Position numbers and translations under genes: made by a program. Positions 52,510 through 61,161 of a stretch of 64,000 nucleotides of DNA are shown in pieces. Numbering within the stretch: the stretch's first letter is position 1; each line of letters begins with the position of its first letter. The notes beneath the pieces are model-generated. The model was not told the DNA's origin, ran no database searches, and saw only the letters and a program-made list of their open reading frames with translations. The DNA is from Methanosphaerula subterraneus (lineage in GTDB: Archaea > Halobacteriota > Methanomicrobia > Methanomicrobiales > Methanospirillaceae): contig NZ_CP170508.1 of NCBI RefSeq assembly GCF_052055875.1, forward strand, positions 1,178,001 to 1,242,000, in the 5' to 3' direction.

Positions 52510-53277
52510 TTATGATGGCAACAATCCTGCTAAAAAGGTCATAAATGGGGCTATCAAGGTTATATGGTCAGCGGCGGTTGCAATAAATTGTTGATATTTT
52601 TGAACATATGATTCTGTTCTAACCGAGCCTTTAAGATCATTAAACGAGTTTAACCAAATAATTCTTTCTCGCTCATCTTGGATTTGATTGATAACAGTTT
52701 CAATTTCATCGAACTGGCTCATGTCGACATATTTTACGATATTTGTTGACTGATCTACGGAGTTGATATTTACTCTTGGATTATCTCCTGACACATAGAT
52801 CATTGATGGAGAAATTGGTGAATCATCTACGGGAATTGAATCAAATAAACCCTTCATTTTTTGATTGAAATAACGGTTTAATATTTGTATAACGTTTTGA
52901 TTGAATTGACTGATATTATCATTTATGTGAGAGGATTTGAAATATGCAAAACCAATTTGGTGATATTTAAATTCGTTCCTGTAAATTTTAAGACACAGTT
53001 GATAGAGAAACGCCTGCCGTTTCAAGGGATCTTCTGGGAGTACAAATATTCTTGAACCGTTAGGATAGGTTTTATTCCACCATTCATTGAATGGAATATC
53101 AAATTCTTTGAGCGGGGATGTAATGGATACAAGTACTTGATCTGTTTCACAAAAATTCATAAATCCATTGAAAAAAGTTTCAGCAGTATTAGCATTTGAA
53201 CTCATCACGGATGATATTTGATGAGACAATTCCTGAAAACTATCATTAATTTGTATCCTTGTGAAATCGTTTGGCAT
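52510..53277 (-). CDS. AT-rich orphan protein, 255 aa, with hydrophobic C-terminus
   Basis: Not recognised. Its base composition is far more AT-rich than all neighbours, pointing to recent transfer. The first half is rich in Asn, Phe and Tyr and includes FNEWWNKTYPNGSRIFVLPEDP, with an aromatic-rich stretch after it. Residues about 195-225 form a charged helix (IETVINQIQDERERIIWLN). The last 20 residues (ITLIAPFMTFLAGLLPS) are hydrophobic and could insert in a membrane. It stands among a broken methyltransferase and a MITE-like element. The transcript seems leaderless. Mobile-island cargo such as a defence or toxin-like protein is possible but unproven. Confidence 0.65.
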   Translation of the reverse strand: MPNDFTRIQINDSFQELSHQISSVMSSNANTAETFFNGFMNFCETDQVLVSITSPLKEFDIPFNEWWNKTYPNGSRIFVLPEDPLKRQAFLYQLCLKIYRNEFKYHQIGFAYFKSSHINDNISQFNQNVIQILNRYFNQKMKGLFDSIPVDDSPISPSMIYVSGDNPRVNINSVDQSTNIVKYVDMSQFDEIETVINQIQDERERIIWLNSFNDLKGSVRTESYVQKYQQFIATAADHITLIAPFMTFLAGLLPS

Positions 53278-53296
53278 GGTTTAATTTAGCATTTGA

Positions 53297-53306
53297 GTTT
53301 TTAAAT
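53297..53306 (-). promoter_or_regulatory. TATA box of the AT-rich orphan gene
   Basis: Minus strand TTTAAAAACT, 20-29 bases before the ATG at 53277; this spacing implies a leaderless mRNA, and no ribosome binding site is present. Confidence 0.5.
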
Positions 53307-53360
53307 CTTAATAATTCTCGCATCGACATTACATCTGTGATTAGATCTGGCACTACTTGA

Positions 53361-53534
53361 GGTCATCCCAAACGATCACAGGCCTTTGTCATATCGATGG
53401 AATGATCCACACTCGGCTATATTGATAATGAACGAGAGTTTTGCTTGAAAATCCAAAAAAATGAATATGGATAAGTGAGGATTTTCATCGGTTGAGCCTG
53501 TGACAATCAGTCTCATCGTCGTTTTGGGATGACC
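53361..53534. mobile_element. MITE-like element, 174 bp
   Basis: Left end GGTCATCCCAAACGATCACA and right end GTTTTGGGATGACC are inverted repeats (GGTCATCCCAAA-ACGA core). A second inner pair (CACAGGC near the left, GCCTGTG near the right) extends the complementarity. No transposase is encoded. A shorter relative is at 45599. The element abuts the broken winged-helix regulator fragment. Confidence 0.7.
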
Positions 53535-53544
53535 CCATTGCAAA

Positions 53545-53720
53545 AATGAGATCTGCGCCCGGACCTCCTGGTCGAGGACATTGGTGCTCGAGATCCGCCG
53601 GATCCCTAGATATTCCCAGAACTTCATCGCAAGCAGGAGCTCGTGAGGGACCAGAACCAGCTCGGCGAGCATCACCCAGAGCGGCAGGGCATAGAACGGG
53701 ACCGGGACAGGTGACCCTGG
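53545..53720 (-). pseudogene. Fragment of a membrane-tethered winged-helix regulator gene
   Basis: Minus strand reads SPVPVPFYALPLWVMLAELV, then LVPHELLLAMKFWEYLGIRR and ISSTNVLDQEVRAQI before running into the MITE-like element. It is a close copy of the membrane part and first helix of the regulator at 57422-58168 (same words with few changes), cut at both ends. The DNA-binding part is absent. Confidence 0.8.
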
Positions 53721-54008
53721 CGGTCTATCCTTAGCAGTTCACCAATTTTTTAAGGCACCCGAATATGCCATTTATCACCAATATGCCGACAAATTTGGAA
53801 TATTCATATATATTTAGGTGTCCTCATATGGCCTCACAAACCGGGAGCAGAAGATGCATTGATCGTCGTACGGTCGTCAGAAGGCGTGACCCCACACCAT
53901 CCAATCACTGGATTAACGAACCGATCCCCGGCAGAGCTCGTTGGATAGGCTCGTTATGCAGTACAACAACATGAGAATCATTATATCCTGAACCGAAAAT
54001 GTTCTAGT

Positions 54009-54890
54009 ATGAAAGTTCTGAAGGCGATCATAGCTCTAATGCTCTTCACCCTCATCTGTGTCTCATCAGTAGGTGCATCCGAGATCCAGACCATCAACCC
54101 CGGATCGGCGACTGTTGCAGCCAACACCGGCATCTTTGCGATCGGCAGTGTCGGAAACGTGGGAGTCGGGCAGACCGCCGGTGCGACCCTCTATGTGAAC
54201 AACGCGTGGAACCCCAGGTTCGGCGACACCTATATCGATGTCACCTGGGACCCATCAGTCGCCGAGTATGTCTCCACTGAGATCAAACTGTCGTCCAACA
54301 CCACCGGTGCCGAAGGCGGAGCCGGTCATGTGCGGATCGCACTCGGCGACTTCCGGAACGGATACCCGACCGGCAGTTACCCGATCGCGACCATCAACCT
54401 CAAGGCACTGAAGGCCGGGACTACCCCGCTGACCGTCTCGATCGACCATGTCAGGTACTGGTCATCAGACCTCACGACCTTCACCGACATCACCTCGAGC
54501 GCGAGGGCATTGAGTGGTACCTTCTCGACAGGTGCACTCTCAGGAGCAGTTCTTGACCCCGGGTATGCATATGAAATCGGATCGGTACAATCCGGGGCCT
54601 GGCAGACCTATACCATGGATGTCAGGAGCTCCGATGATTATGATATCCTCGCCCTCGTGTACAACCAGGCGAACGACTTCGATCTCTACATATCCAACCC
54701 CCAAACCGGTGCCGTCTATACCTCGGCCACGACACCCTACAGTACAGAGAATGGCCTCACCTACATCTGGGCGGTCTCAACAATCAAACCCGGGAAGTAT
54801 TTGGTCTCCATTCACTCCACCAGCGGGACCGGGAACTTTGCGTTCATCCATTTCTACAACAGGCAGCCCACCCAGAGGGCAGCCGCCTGA
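54009..54890 (+). CDS. Secreted protein with cohesin-like and pre-peptidase-like domains
   Basis: 293 residues. Signal peptide KVLKAIIALMLFTLICVSSVGAS. Residues about 45-165 form a cohesin-type sandwich: VGQTAGATLYVNNAW, YIDVTWDPSVAEYVS, GHVRIALGDF and YPIATINLKALKAG are the alternating strands of such modules. Residues about 185-285 look like a PPC-type beta domain (TYTMDVRSSDDYDILALVYN; FDLYISNPQTG; GKYLVSIHSTSGTGNFAFI). No dockerin-bearing partner is visible in the window. A TATA-like CATTATATCC is about 30 bases upstream of the start. Confidence 0.72.
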   Translation: MKVLKAIIALMLFTLICVSSVGASEIQTINPGSATVAANTGIFAIGSVGNVGVGQTAGATLYVNNAWNPRFGDTYIDVTWDPSVAEYVSTEIKLSSNTTGAEGGAGHVRIALGDFRNGYPTGSYPIATINLKALKAGTTPLTVSIDHVRYWSSDLTTFTDITSSARALSGTFSTGALSGAVLDPGYAYEIGSVQSGAWQTYTMDVRSSDDYDILALVYNQANDFDLYISNPQTGAVYTSATTPYSTENGLTYIWAVSTIKPGKYLVSIHSTSGTGNFAFIHFYNRQPTQRAAA

Positions 54891-55140
54891 TCACCGCAAG
54901 CTCTCCATGGTGCGGGTCCCCCCACCATCCAGGGTTCCCTGAACCTTTTTTTATCGAGCCTGTTCATTATGGTTTTCACAGAGAAAGCCATGTGATTTTT
55001 TACCATACAGTAGCCAAGGATAATCTGAAAAAAGAACGGATGGAATAGATGCGATCTACCGACGATCCGCCGGCCATGACGGAGGAATGCCAGCCCGGGA
55101 GAGGAGTGGAGAAGGGTCGACCGGTTCCCGCCCGGACACT

Positions 55141-55526
55141 TCACTTCAGACTATACTCACGTAGTTTCTCGGCGATCTGATCCCCGTCATGGCGCAGAAT
55201 ATCCGGATTCATAGGTTTGGACAGAAGGAAGACCAACAGGATTCTAAGAACAAGACCCATAACCCTCCAGGGCGGAGGCGGGCGAAGAGCTCGTGAATGG
55301 CGACCTCTCCAGTGAGCTCGACGAGGTCCGCCACAGACCCGATATGGCCCATATGATAATGGGTGAGGATAAGGTCTTTCAGGTCCCCGGGGTTCCTCTG
55401 GAGGGCATCCAAAATAAGCGAGACGATCGTTGAACTGCTCCGCGGCATACCCGAATCGATCAGAACAAGTCCATCCCGATCGAGGAGATATCAGTTCCCA
55501 TTCACGCCCGGCACCTGGTACACTCC
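55141..55526 (-). pseudogene. Broken metallo-beta-lactamase-fold hydrolase gene
   Basis: The minus strand reads GVYQVPGVNGN, then a TGA stop (55491-55493) where the family usually has Trp, then YLLDRDGLVLIDSGMP and ILTHYHMGHIGSVADL. The metal motif H-x-H-x-D-H is HYHMGH, with Asp replaced by Gly. After VAIHE a frame change leads to LLSKPMNPDILRHDGDQI and the end at 55141. Stop, frameshift and active-site change together show decay. Confidence 0.8.
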
Positions 55527-55815
55527 GGGAAAATTTCATAGTCGGTCATTTGATACTCGCCTCCTCCAGGTAAAATCTATCTTTCTGAAACCTCTCCGAC
55601 ATTCTATCATCCTTCGCTCACTTATTCCTTTTATCCCACTGAGCGCATTGATACAGACCGAGGGATTACAGTACCTTGGTTGTGTCGCAGTACAGGGGCC
55701 AGCTGGGTTTTGGACCGGTGCCAACAGGATGCAAAGAAACAACCCGTTTTTTCCTCAGAAGTGGATTCTATCATATATCACAACCCTTTTCCCTTTCCCG
55801 GCACAACCCCAGTTC

Positions 55816-57252
55816 ATGACCCTTCGCCAGTTCCTCATCGTCGCATCCCTCCTTGTCATGGTGATCCTCGCCGCCGGCTGCATCCAGAGTCCCCAGCCGG
55901 CAGTGAACACGACATCGCCACCCGCCGGAACCACCCCGGGCGTCTCCGCCCTCCCTTCGCCGCCGGCGAATGTGACGAACACCACCGGCCTGATCGCCTT
56001 CGTGCACCGGGCGGCGACCTACGCCCGCGAGAACGGGAAGGCGAAGGCCATCGCCGCTTTCAACAACCCGAACGGATCCTTCGTAGCCGGCAACCTCTAC
56101 ATCTTTGCCGAGGACTACAACGGGACCGCCCTTGCCGAACCGCTCGAGCCCGGGATCATCGGGACCAACATCTCGGGGATGACCGACTCCTTCGGGACTC
56201 CGCTGGTCCGGAACCTGCAGGAGACCGCACGCTTCGGCCGGGGCTTCGTGAGCTACGCCTACCCGAACCCGGGGAAGAACGCCACGGTCGAATCCAAACT
56301 CTCGGTCGTCGAGGACGTGGACGGGACCTACTATGTGGGTGCCGGGATCTACACCTCCGACGCCGACATCTACCCCTCGGTCGTCCTGAACATGTCGGGG
56401 GAACAGCCCGGCGTCGACGACCTGGTGACCTACGTCAAGAACGCGGTCGCCTATGCCCGATCGAATGAGAAAGAGAAGGCCCTCGCCGTCTTCAACGACT
56501 CGAAGGGGTCGTATCTCCAGGGACAGCTCGCGGTCATGGCCTTCGACATGAACGGCACGAACCTGGCCGGCCCGCCCTACGCTGCCGACGTGGCGGCGAA
56601 CCGGATCAACCTGATCAACTACCATGACCCCGACGGCGTCGACACCATCCGCGGGATGCGGGACATCGCGAGATCCGGAGGGGGATTCCTCTACACGGTG
56701 GCACGGGTCACCGTGGACGGGAAGGACGTCTATCTCCCGAAGATCGATTATGCGGAGCCGGTGGACGACAGCTGGTGGCTCTTCTCGGGGATCATCGATC
56801 CCGAGTACACCGGGGTCGTCACCGGGAACCTGACCGGCCTCCCGGTCCGGAACACGACCAGGACGGAGGTCTACGACCTGGTGAACGAGGCCGTCGCCTA
56901 TGCACAGGCGAACGGGAAGGAGAAGACCCTCGCTGCGATCGACGACCCCCATGGACCGTTTGTCAGGAACAACCTCTCTGTCTGGGCAGAGTCGACCGAC
57001 GGCACGGTTCTCGCCGACCCCTACTGGAAGGTCTCGATCGGGCAGAACTACATCGACGATACCGACATCCACGGCCTGAAGACGACGAAGATCGGCCTCG
57101 AATCCATGCAGAACGGCACTGGTTTCTCCCACATGCTCTTCCCCGACACCGCGGTGAACGGCACAGCCCTGATACCGAAACTGATCTATCAAAAGGCGGT
57201 CGACGAGTCCTGGTGGATCGGCAGCGGGGCGTATGGCGTGGAAGTGCAGTGA
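55816..57252 (+). CDS. Lipoprotein with three tandem Cache domains
   Basis: 478 residues from ATG 55816, which gives a lipoprotein signal (LIVASLLVMVILAAGC). Three repeats of about 135 residues follow (about 55-190, 195-335, 350-475). Each starts with a helix (FVHRAATYARENGKAKAIAAF; YVKNAVAYARSNEKEKALAVF; LVNEAVAYAQANGKEKTLAAI), then F/Y-x-AEDYNGT-like strands, and ends with a W-W or YYVG strand (VDDSWWLFSG; VDESWWIGSG). This matches single Cache (sCache_2) ligand-sensing domains. There is no membrane-spanning signalling module, so it may act as a ligand-binding lipoprotein. Confidence 0.85.
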   Translation: MTLRQFLIVASLLVMVILAAGCIQSPQPAVNTTSPPAGTTPGVSALPSPPANVTNTTGLIAFVHRAATYARENGKAKAIAAFNNPNGSFVAGNLYIFAEDYNGTALAEPLEPGIIGTNISGMTDSFGTPLVRNLQETARFGRGFVSYAYPNPGKNATVESKLSVVEDVDGTYYVGAGIYTSDADIYPSVVLNMSGEQPGVDDLVTYVKNAVAYARSNEKEKALAVFNDSKGSYLQGQLAVMAFDMNGTNLAGPPYAADVAANRINLINYHDPDGVDTIRGMRDIARSGGGFLYTVARVTVDGKDVYLPKIDYAEPVDDSWWLFSGIIDPEYTGVVTGNLTGLPVRNTTRTEVYDLVNEAVAYAQANGKEKTLAAIDDPHGPFVRNNLSVWAESTDGTVLADPYWKVSIGQNYIDDTDIHGLKTTKIGLESMQNGTGFSHMLFPDTAVNGTALIPKLIYQKAVDESWWIGSGAYGVEVQ

Positions 57253-57421
57253 GGAACTGGACATTCCAGGTCTCCCAGGTCCCGTCGGTTCCTCCTGGAA
57301 AAATCCCTCGTAATTGATCATCATGAGGGAGAAATCCGAGACCTTTCTCAAAAGGAAAGGTATCGGGCGAGTTGATAATCGATATAAAATTGCGCTGTCA
57401 AAACCATCCCAGATATCAATC

Positions 57422-58168
57422 CTATCCGTTCGCCCTTACCGGCATCTGGATCTGCCGGCTGATATACCGGGCAACAGGGACCGGGATCTCGTACGCGGTG
57501 ATCCTTCCCTCGCGCCGGGTTGTGATAATGTTGTCATCCTCGAGCCTCTTCATATGCCATGAGACAGACGGCCCGGAGACACCGACCGCATCGGCGATCT
57601 CCTGCCTGGTCACCATCGGGCGGTCGAGGAGGACGGACAGGATCTTCCGGGTCGTCTCGTTACGGAGGTATTTGAGGATGTGCTGCTCTTCCAGGCTATA
57701 AGTTCCGTTATTCTCATAGAACCTGACCGATGCGACATCCTCGCTGACCGCGATTTTATGCATGATCCGCAGAATATTCAGATGATACCGCAGTGTCCCC
57801 ATCTTCATCTCCATCTCGCCGGCAAGTCCTCTGAGATGAATCCCCGGGTTCTTTTTGATATGATCGTAGATCTGTGCCCGAACTTCCTGGTCGAGGACGT
57901 TAGCGCTCGAAATCCGCCGGATCCCCAGATAGGCCCAGAATTTTATCGTTAACAGGAGTTCATAGGGGACAAGAACCAGCTGGGCGAGCATCACCCAGAG
58001 AGGCAGGGCATAGAATGGAACCGGGACAGGAACCCGGGATTCGGCATCCGGCGCCACTGGGCTGTCGTACCCGGACCGCACGACATATTCCTGGGCAGAC
58101 GCTACGGGCACAATCAGTATGAGGAGAAGAACCGCCACCGCCAGAAAAAAAACTGGAAATTGTCTCAT
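57422..58168 (-). CDS. Membrane-tethered protein with two winged-helix DNA-binding domains
   Basis: 248 residues from ATG 58168 (GTG at 58180 is an alternative). An N-terminal signal-like helix (FPVFFLAVAVLLLILIVPVAS), a short exported segment and a second helix (ALPLWVMLAQLVLVPYELLL) place the rest in the cytoplasm. First winged helix: LDQEVRAQIYDHIKKNPGI to MGTLRYHLNIL. Second: LRNETTRKILSVLLDRPMV to SGPSVSWHMKRLEDDNII, an ArsR/MarR-like recognition helix. Such proteins could convey an envelope signal directly to DNA. It follows an exported protein gene with start and stop overlapping or nearly so. A fragment of a paralog is at 53545. Confidence 0.82.
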   Translation of the reverse strand: MRQFPVFFLAVAVLLLILIVPVASAQEYVVRSGYDSPVAPDAESRVPVPVPFYALPLWVMLAQLVLVPYELLLTIKFWAYLGIRRISSANVLDQEVRAQIYDHIKKNPGIHLRGLAGEMEMKMGTLRYHLNILRIMHKIAVSEDVASVRFYENNGTYSLEEQHILKYLRNETTRKILSVLLDRPMVTRQEIADAVGVSGPSVSWHMKRLEDDNIITTRREGRITAYEIPVPVARYISRQIQMPVRANG

Positions 58169-58176
58169 GGGCACAC

Positions 58177-58869
58177 TCACACGGAATAGGTGTTCAGAGT
58201 ATAGTCAGTTCTGTCCTGGCAACTATTCTGGACCTTGAAGAACCAATAACCGGGCGTCACATTCAACTGGCTGCTTACATCAAGGAATATCCGACCATCT
58301 TTTTTGCCGTCAACCAGATCCAAATAGGGACCAAAAGTCGCATCCGGTGCGTACACAGTAAGAATGAGATCCTTTGTTTCATCTTTCCAGTCAAGGTCGA
58401 CCCACTCGTGCTGCTTCTTCGTCGGAACCTCATCGACATAATAGTTCGATGTTGAAGGCAGCACAGAGAAGGCCTTGTCGTTGACGAGGAGCGGCTCCCC
58501 GCCACGTACAACTGTGATCGAATTGACAGCATACCCGTTCTCCGTCGAAGGTCTTGAGAGAAGCGGAAAGGTCATGGGAGTCGAGTTGGAGCCTGGGTCG
58601 GCTATGGAAACAGAGACAACGCCGGCCGCTGTGGATGTCGATACTGAATTCGCCGGAAGTTCGAGGACGTCACCGGTCAGATAAGCGACACGGGCCTCCC
58701 CCCCGGATCCCTGATCGTCCATTGTCATAACCGTCACATTTCCGGTTCTGTGGGCCGTCCCGCTCGTGGGTTCCCCGAAGGCTCCATTCACCGAGGGGAA
58801 TGCTGCAACAATCGAGACAAGACACACCGCAACAACTATCAAGATCCCTATCACCGTCCGGTAATGCAT
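58177..58869 (-). CDS. Exported protein, partner of the membrane-tethered regulator
   Basis: 230 residues from ATG 58869, giving the signal anchor TVIGILIVVAVCLVSIVAAF. The exported part is beta-rich with EARVAYLTGDVLELPANS, NGYAVNSITVVRGGEPLL and a late WVDLDWKDETKDLILTVY, resembling a jelly-roll or C2-like sandwich. No enzymatic motif is seen. It ends 8 bases before the regulator's likely ATG, so the two are one operon. A sensor or anti-factor role is inferred from context only. Confidence 0.68.
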   Translation of the reverse strand: MHYRTVIGILIVVAVCLVSIVAAFPSVNGAFGEPTSGTAHRTGNVTVMTMDDQGSGGEARVAYLTGDVLELPANSVSTSTAAGVVSVSIADPGSNSTPMTFPLLSRPSTENGYAVNSITVVRGGEPLLVNDKAFSVLPSTSNYYVDEVPTKKQHEWVDLDWKDETKDLILTVYAPDATFGPYLDLVDGKKDGRIFLDVSSQLNVTPGYWFFKVQNSCQDRTDYTLNTYSV

Positions 58870-59129
58870 GCTTAGGTATCCATCGCGGACGACAAATAAA
58901 GTATCTGGCACAAGTCTCTACATATGGAAGGGTGTGGCTGGTGCCGGCACCAGGTAAAAAAATCGAGAAAATCCGGGCGCGGGCTTTCTGTCGCATTTAA
59001 GTCATCTGGCACAGTTCTTTTCCGGTTACCGGGGACGTAGAGGACTGTGCGATAACTCCTTTTTACGCTCATGGCGAACTGACGTGCATCCATTCGACCG
59101 GAACCTTTCCGGCCCGGAGTGCAGCAACC

Positions 59130-60047
59130 ATGATACAACTCGAACATCTCTCAAAAGAATATAACGGCGTCCGGGCGGTCGACGACCTGACTGTCGAGAT
59201 CCCTGATGGGGAAATCTTCGGTCTGCTCGGCCCCAACGGCGCCGGGAAGAGCACAGTGATCCTGATGTTGATGGGACTTATCGAACCGACCACCGGCCGC
59301 TGCCTGGTGAATGGGCTGGACGTTGCCCGCGACCCGATCACCGTCAAACAGCAGATCGGGTACATGCCTGAAGACGTGGGGTTCTACCCGGCGCTCAGCG
59401 CTGAAGAGAACCTCACCTATTTAGGCAGACTGTATGGGATGGACTCCCGCACCTGTGCGAAGCGCTGCAGCGATCTGCTCCCCCTCGTCGGCCTTGAAGG
59501 CGTGACCAAGCATGTCGGCGGCTATTCCAAGGGGATGCGCCAACGCCTCGGTCTTGCCAAGGCCCTCCTCAACGAGCCATCGGTCATCATCCTCGATGAA
59601 CCGACCTCGAATCTCGACCCGCAGGGCGTCGCCGACTACCGCCGGATCATCAGGGATGTTGCCCGCGAGGGGAAGACGGTGATCGTTTCCTCGCATATCC
59701 TCGAAGAGGTCAGCAGAGTCAGCACCTCGATCGGGATCCTGTCAGCCGGCAGACTGGTGGCACAGGGTTCCTGGAAGGATCTTGCCCGCCGGCTGTCCGA
59801 CAGGTCAGCATCACAGATCACGATTCGGGTGGAGACACAGGATCCGATACCGGAGTTCCACCACACGGATCTCATCAGCATGAACTATGACCACGACCGG
59901 TGCACGGCCGTGCTCGTCGCCCGCTCGGATATACGGGACGACCTCGCTGGCCACCTCGCACAGAACGGCGTGCGGCTGCGGGGGCTCTCCCGCGAAGGAC
60001 TGTCCCTTGAAGAGACCTTCCTCTCATATTACCGGTTGGCGGAGTGA
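59130..60047 (+). CDS. ABC transporter ATP-binding protein
   Basis: 305 residues. Walker A GPNGAGKST near residue 35, Q-loop QQIGYMPEDVGFYP, signature YSKGMRQRLGLAKALL, Walker B VIILDEPTSNLDP and switch His in VSSHILEEV are all intact. A C-terminal extension of about 85 residues resembles that of CcmA/NatA-type exporter ATPases. The permease gene follows after 4 bases. With the downstream NEW3 protein this forms an exporter operon. Confidence 0.95.
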   Translation: MIQLEHLSKEYNGVRAVDDLTVEIPDGEIFGLLGPNGAGKSTVILMLMGLIEPTTGRCLVNGLDVARDPITVKQQIGYMPEDVGFYPALSAEENLTYLGRLYGMDSRTCAKRCSDLLPLVGLEGVTKHVGGYSKGMRQRLGLAKALLNEPSVIILDEPTSNLDPQGVADYRRIIRDVAREGKTVIVSSHILEEVSRVSTSIGILSAGRLVAQGSWKDLARRLSDRSASQITIRVETQDPIPEFHHTDLISMNYDHDRCTAVLVARSDIRDDLAGHLAQNGVRLRGLSREGLSLEETFLSYYRLAE

Positions 60048-60051
60048 GAAA

Positions 60052-61161
60052 ATGACGGGAAACAGACTTTTCACCATCGCACAGAAGGAGTTCTTCGACC
60101 ACGTCAGGAGCCGCAAATTCCTCTTAATCTTCGGGATCCTCCTTGTCGTTGCCATTGTTGGCATGATCGGAGGGATCTCCGAGTATAACAAGACCCTCGA
60201 TCAGTATAACAAAGGCCAGTCAGCCATCTCATCGGAAATGAGCGGATATATGTCGGAGAAGCCGTCCATCCTCGGGATCTTCTCATCGGTCGCCACGTAC
60301 CTCGTATTTGTCGGAGGCGTGCTTGGGATTGCCATGGGGTTCGACCTTGTCTCCAAGGAGAAGGAGAGCAAGTCGCTGAAGATCCTCCTCTCTCACCCGG
60401 TATATCGCGACGAGGTGATCAACGGCAAGGCACTGGGCGGGATCATCGCCCTCGGGTGTGCGCTCGGGGTGGTGCTCTTCATCGCCCTTGCGACCCTGTT
60501 GGTGTACGGCATCGTCCCGGATGGGAACGAACTTGTCTTGATCGCCGTGTTTGCCGGGGTCTCGTTCCTGCTGATCTTCTCATACTTCGCCATCGCCCTC
60601 TTCATGTCAACGGCCATGGACGAGAGCGGGTCGGCACTCATCTACACCATCATCATCTTCATCGTACTTTCAGTCCTCGTCCCGACGCTGGCCAACGACA
60701 CGGTGATGGAGAACCTCATCGGCAGCCAGCCGGAACTCCCACAGGAACTCCTCGACCAGATGCAGATCTCGACCAACTCCACCGGTTCATCTACGGGGAT
60801 GGTTATCGTGAATGGCCCGGCCAGTACCAGTAACAGCAACAGCGATGCCTGGAAAAAATTCAATGACCGGATGCAGGCCTACTCTGATAAGCGCCAGATG
60901 GTACACGACACACTCGCCCTCTTCTCTCCTACCATGAATTATGATGCAATCACTTCGTCCATCACCTACCGGACCTCCACCACCGAAATGATAGGGAGAT
61001 CGAGCAATGTCGTCACCTCATTCAGCACCACTAAGACGGTGTCTGCCGGTATCGAGGATATCCTGGGAAAGATCATCGCCAATATTATTGCCCTCCTCCT
61101 CTTCCCTGCAGTGTTCTTCGGTCTTGCCTACATGCGGTTCATGCGGATGGATGTGCGATGA
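60052..61161 (+). CDS. ABC-2 type permease
   Basis: 369 residues from ATG 60052. Six or so membrane helices: FLLIFGILLVVAIVGMIGGI near the N-terminus, a large external loop (about 50-80), VATYLVFVGGVLGIAMGFDL, then FDLVSKEKESKSLKILLSHP (the cytoplasmic coupling motif common in ABC-2 permeases), further helices to residue 220, a second large Ser/Thr-rich loop (about 230-330), and a final helix IIALLLFPAVFFGLAYMRF. The substrate is unknown. Its last 4 bases overlap the next start. Confidence 0.9.
   Translation: MTGNRLFTIAQKEFFDHVRSRKFLLIFGILLVVAIVGMIGGISEYNKTLDQYNKGQSAISSEMSGYMSEKPSILGIFSSVATYLVFVGGVLGIAMGFDLVSKEKESKSLKILLSHPVYRDEVINGKALGGIIALGCALGVVLFIALATLLVYGIVPDGNELVLIAVFAGVSFLLIFSYFAIALFMSTAMDESGSALIYTIIIFIVLSVLVPTLANDTVMENLIGSQPELPQELLDQMQISTNSTGSSTGMVIVNGPASTSNSNSDAWKKFNDRMQAYSDKRQMVHDTLALFSPTMNYDAITSSITYRTSTTEMIGRSSNVVTSFSTTKTVSAGIEDILGKIIANIIALLLFPAVFFGLAYMRFMRMDVR

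Noticed and set aside
55771..57351. 526-codon open frame antisense to the Cache lipoprotein
   Set aside because: The plus strand has a signal peptide and three clear Cache repeats; the antisense product has no recognisable domain and is a by-product of GC-rich codon bias.
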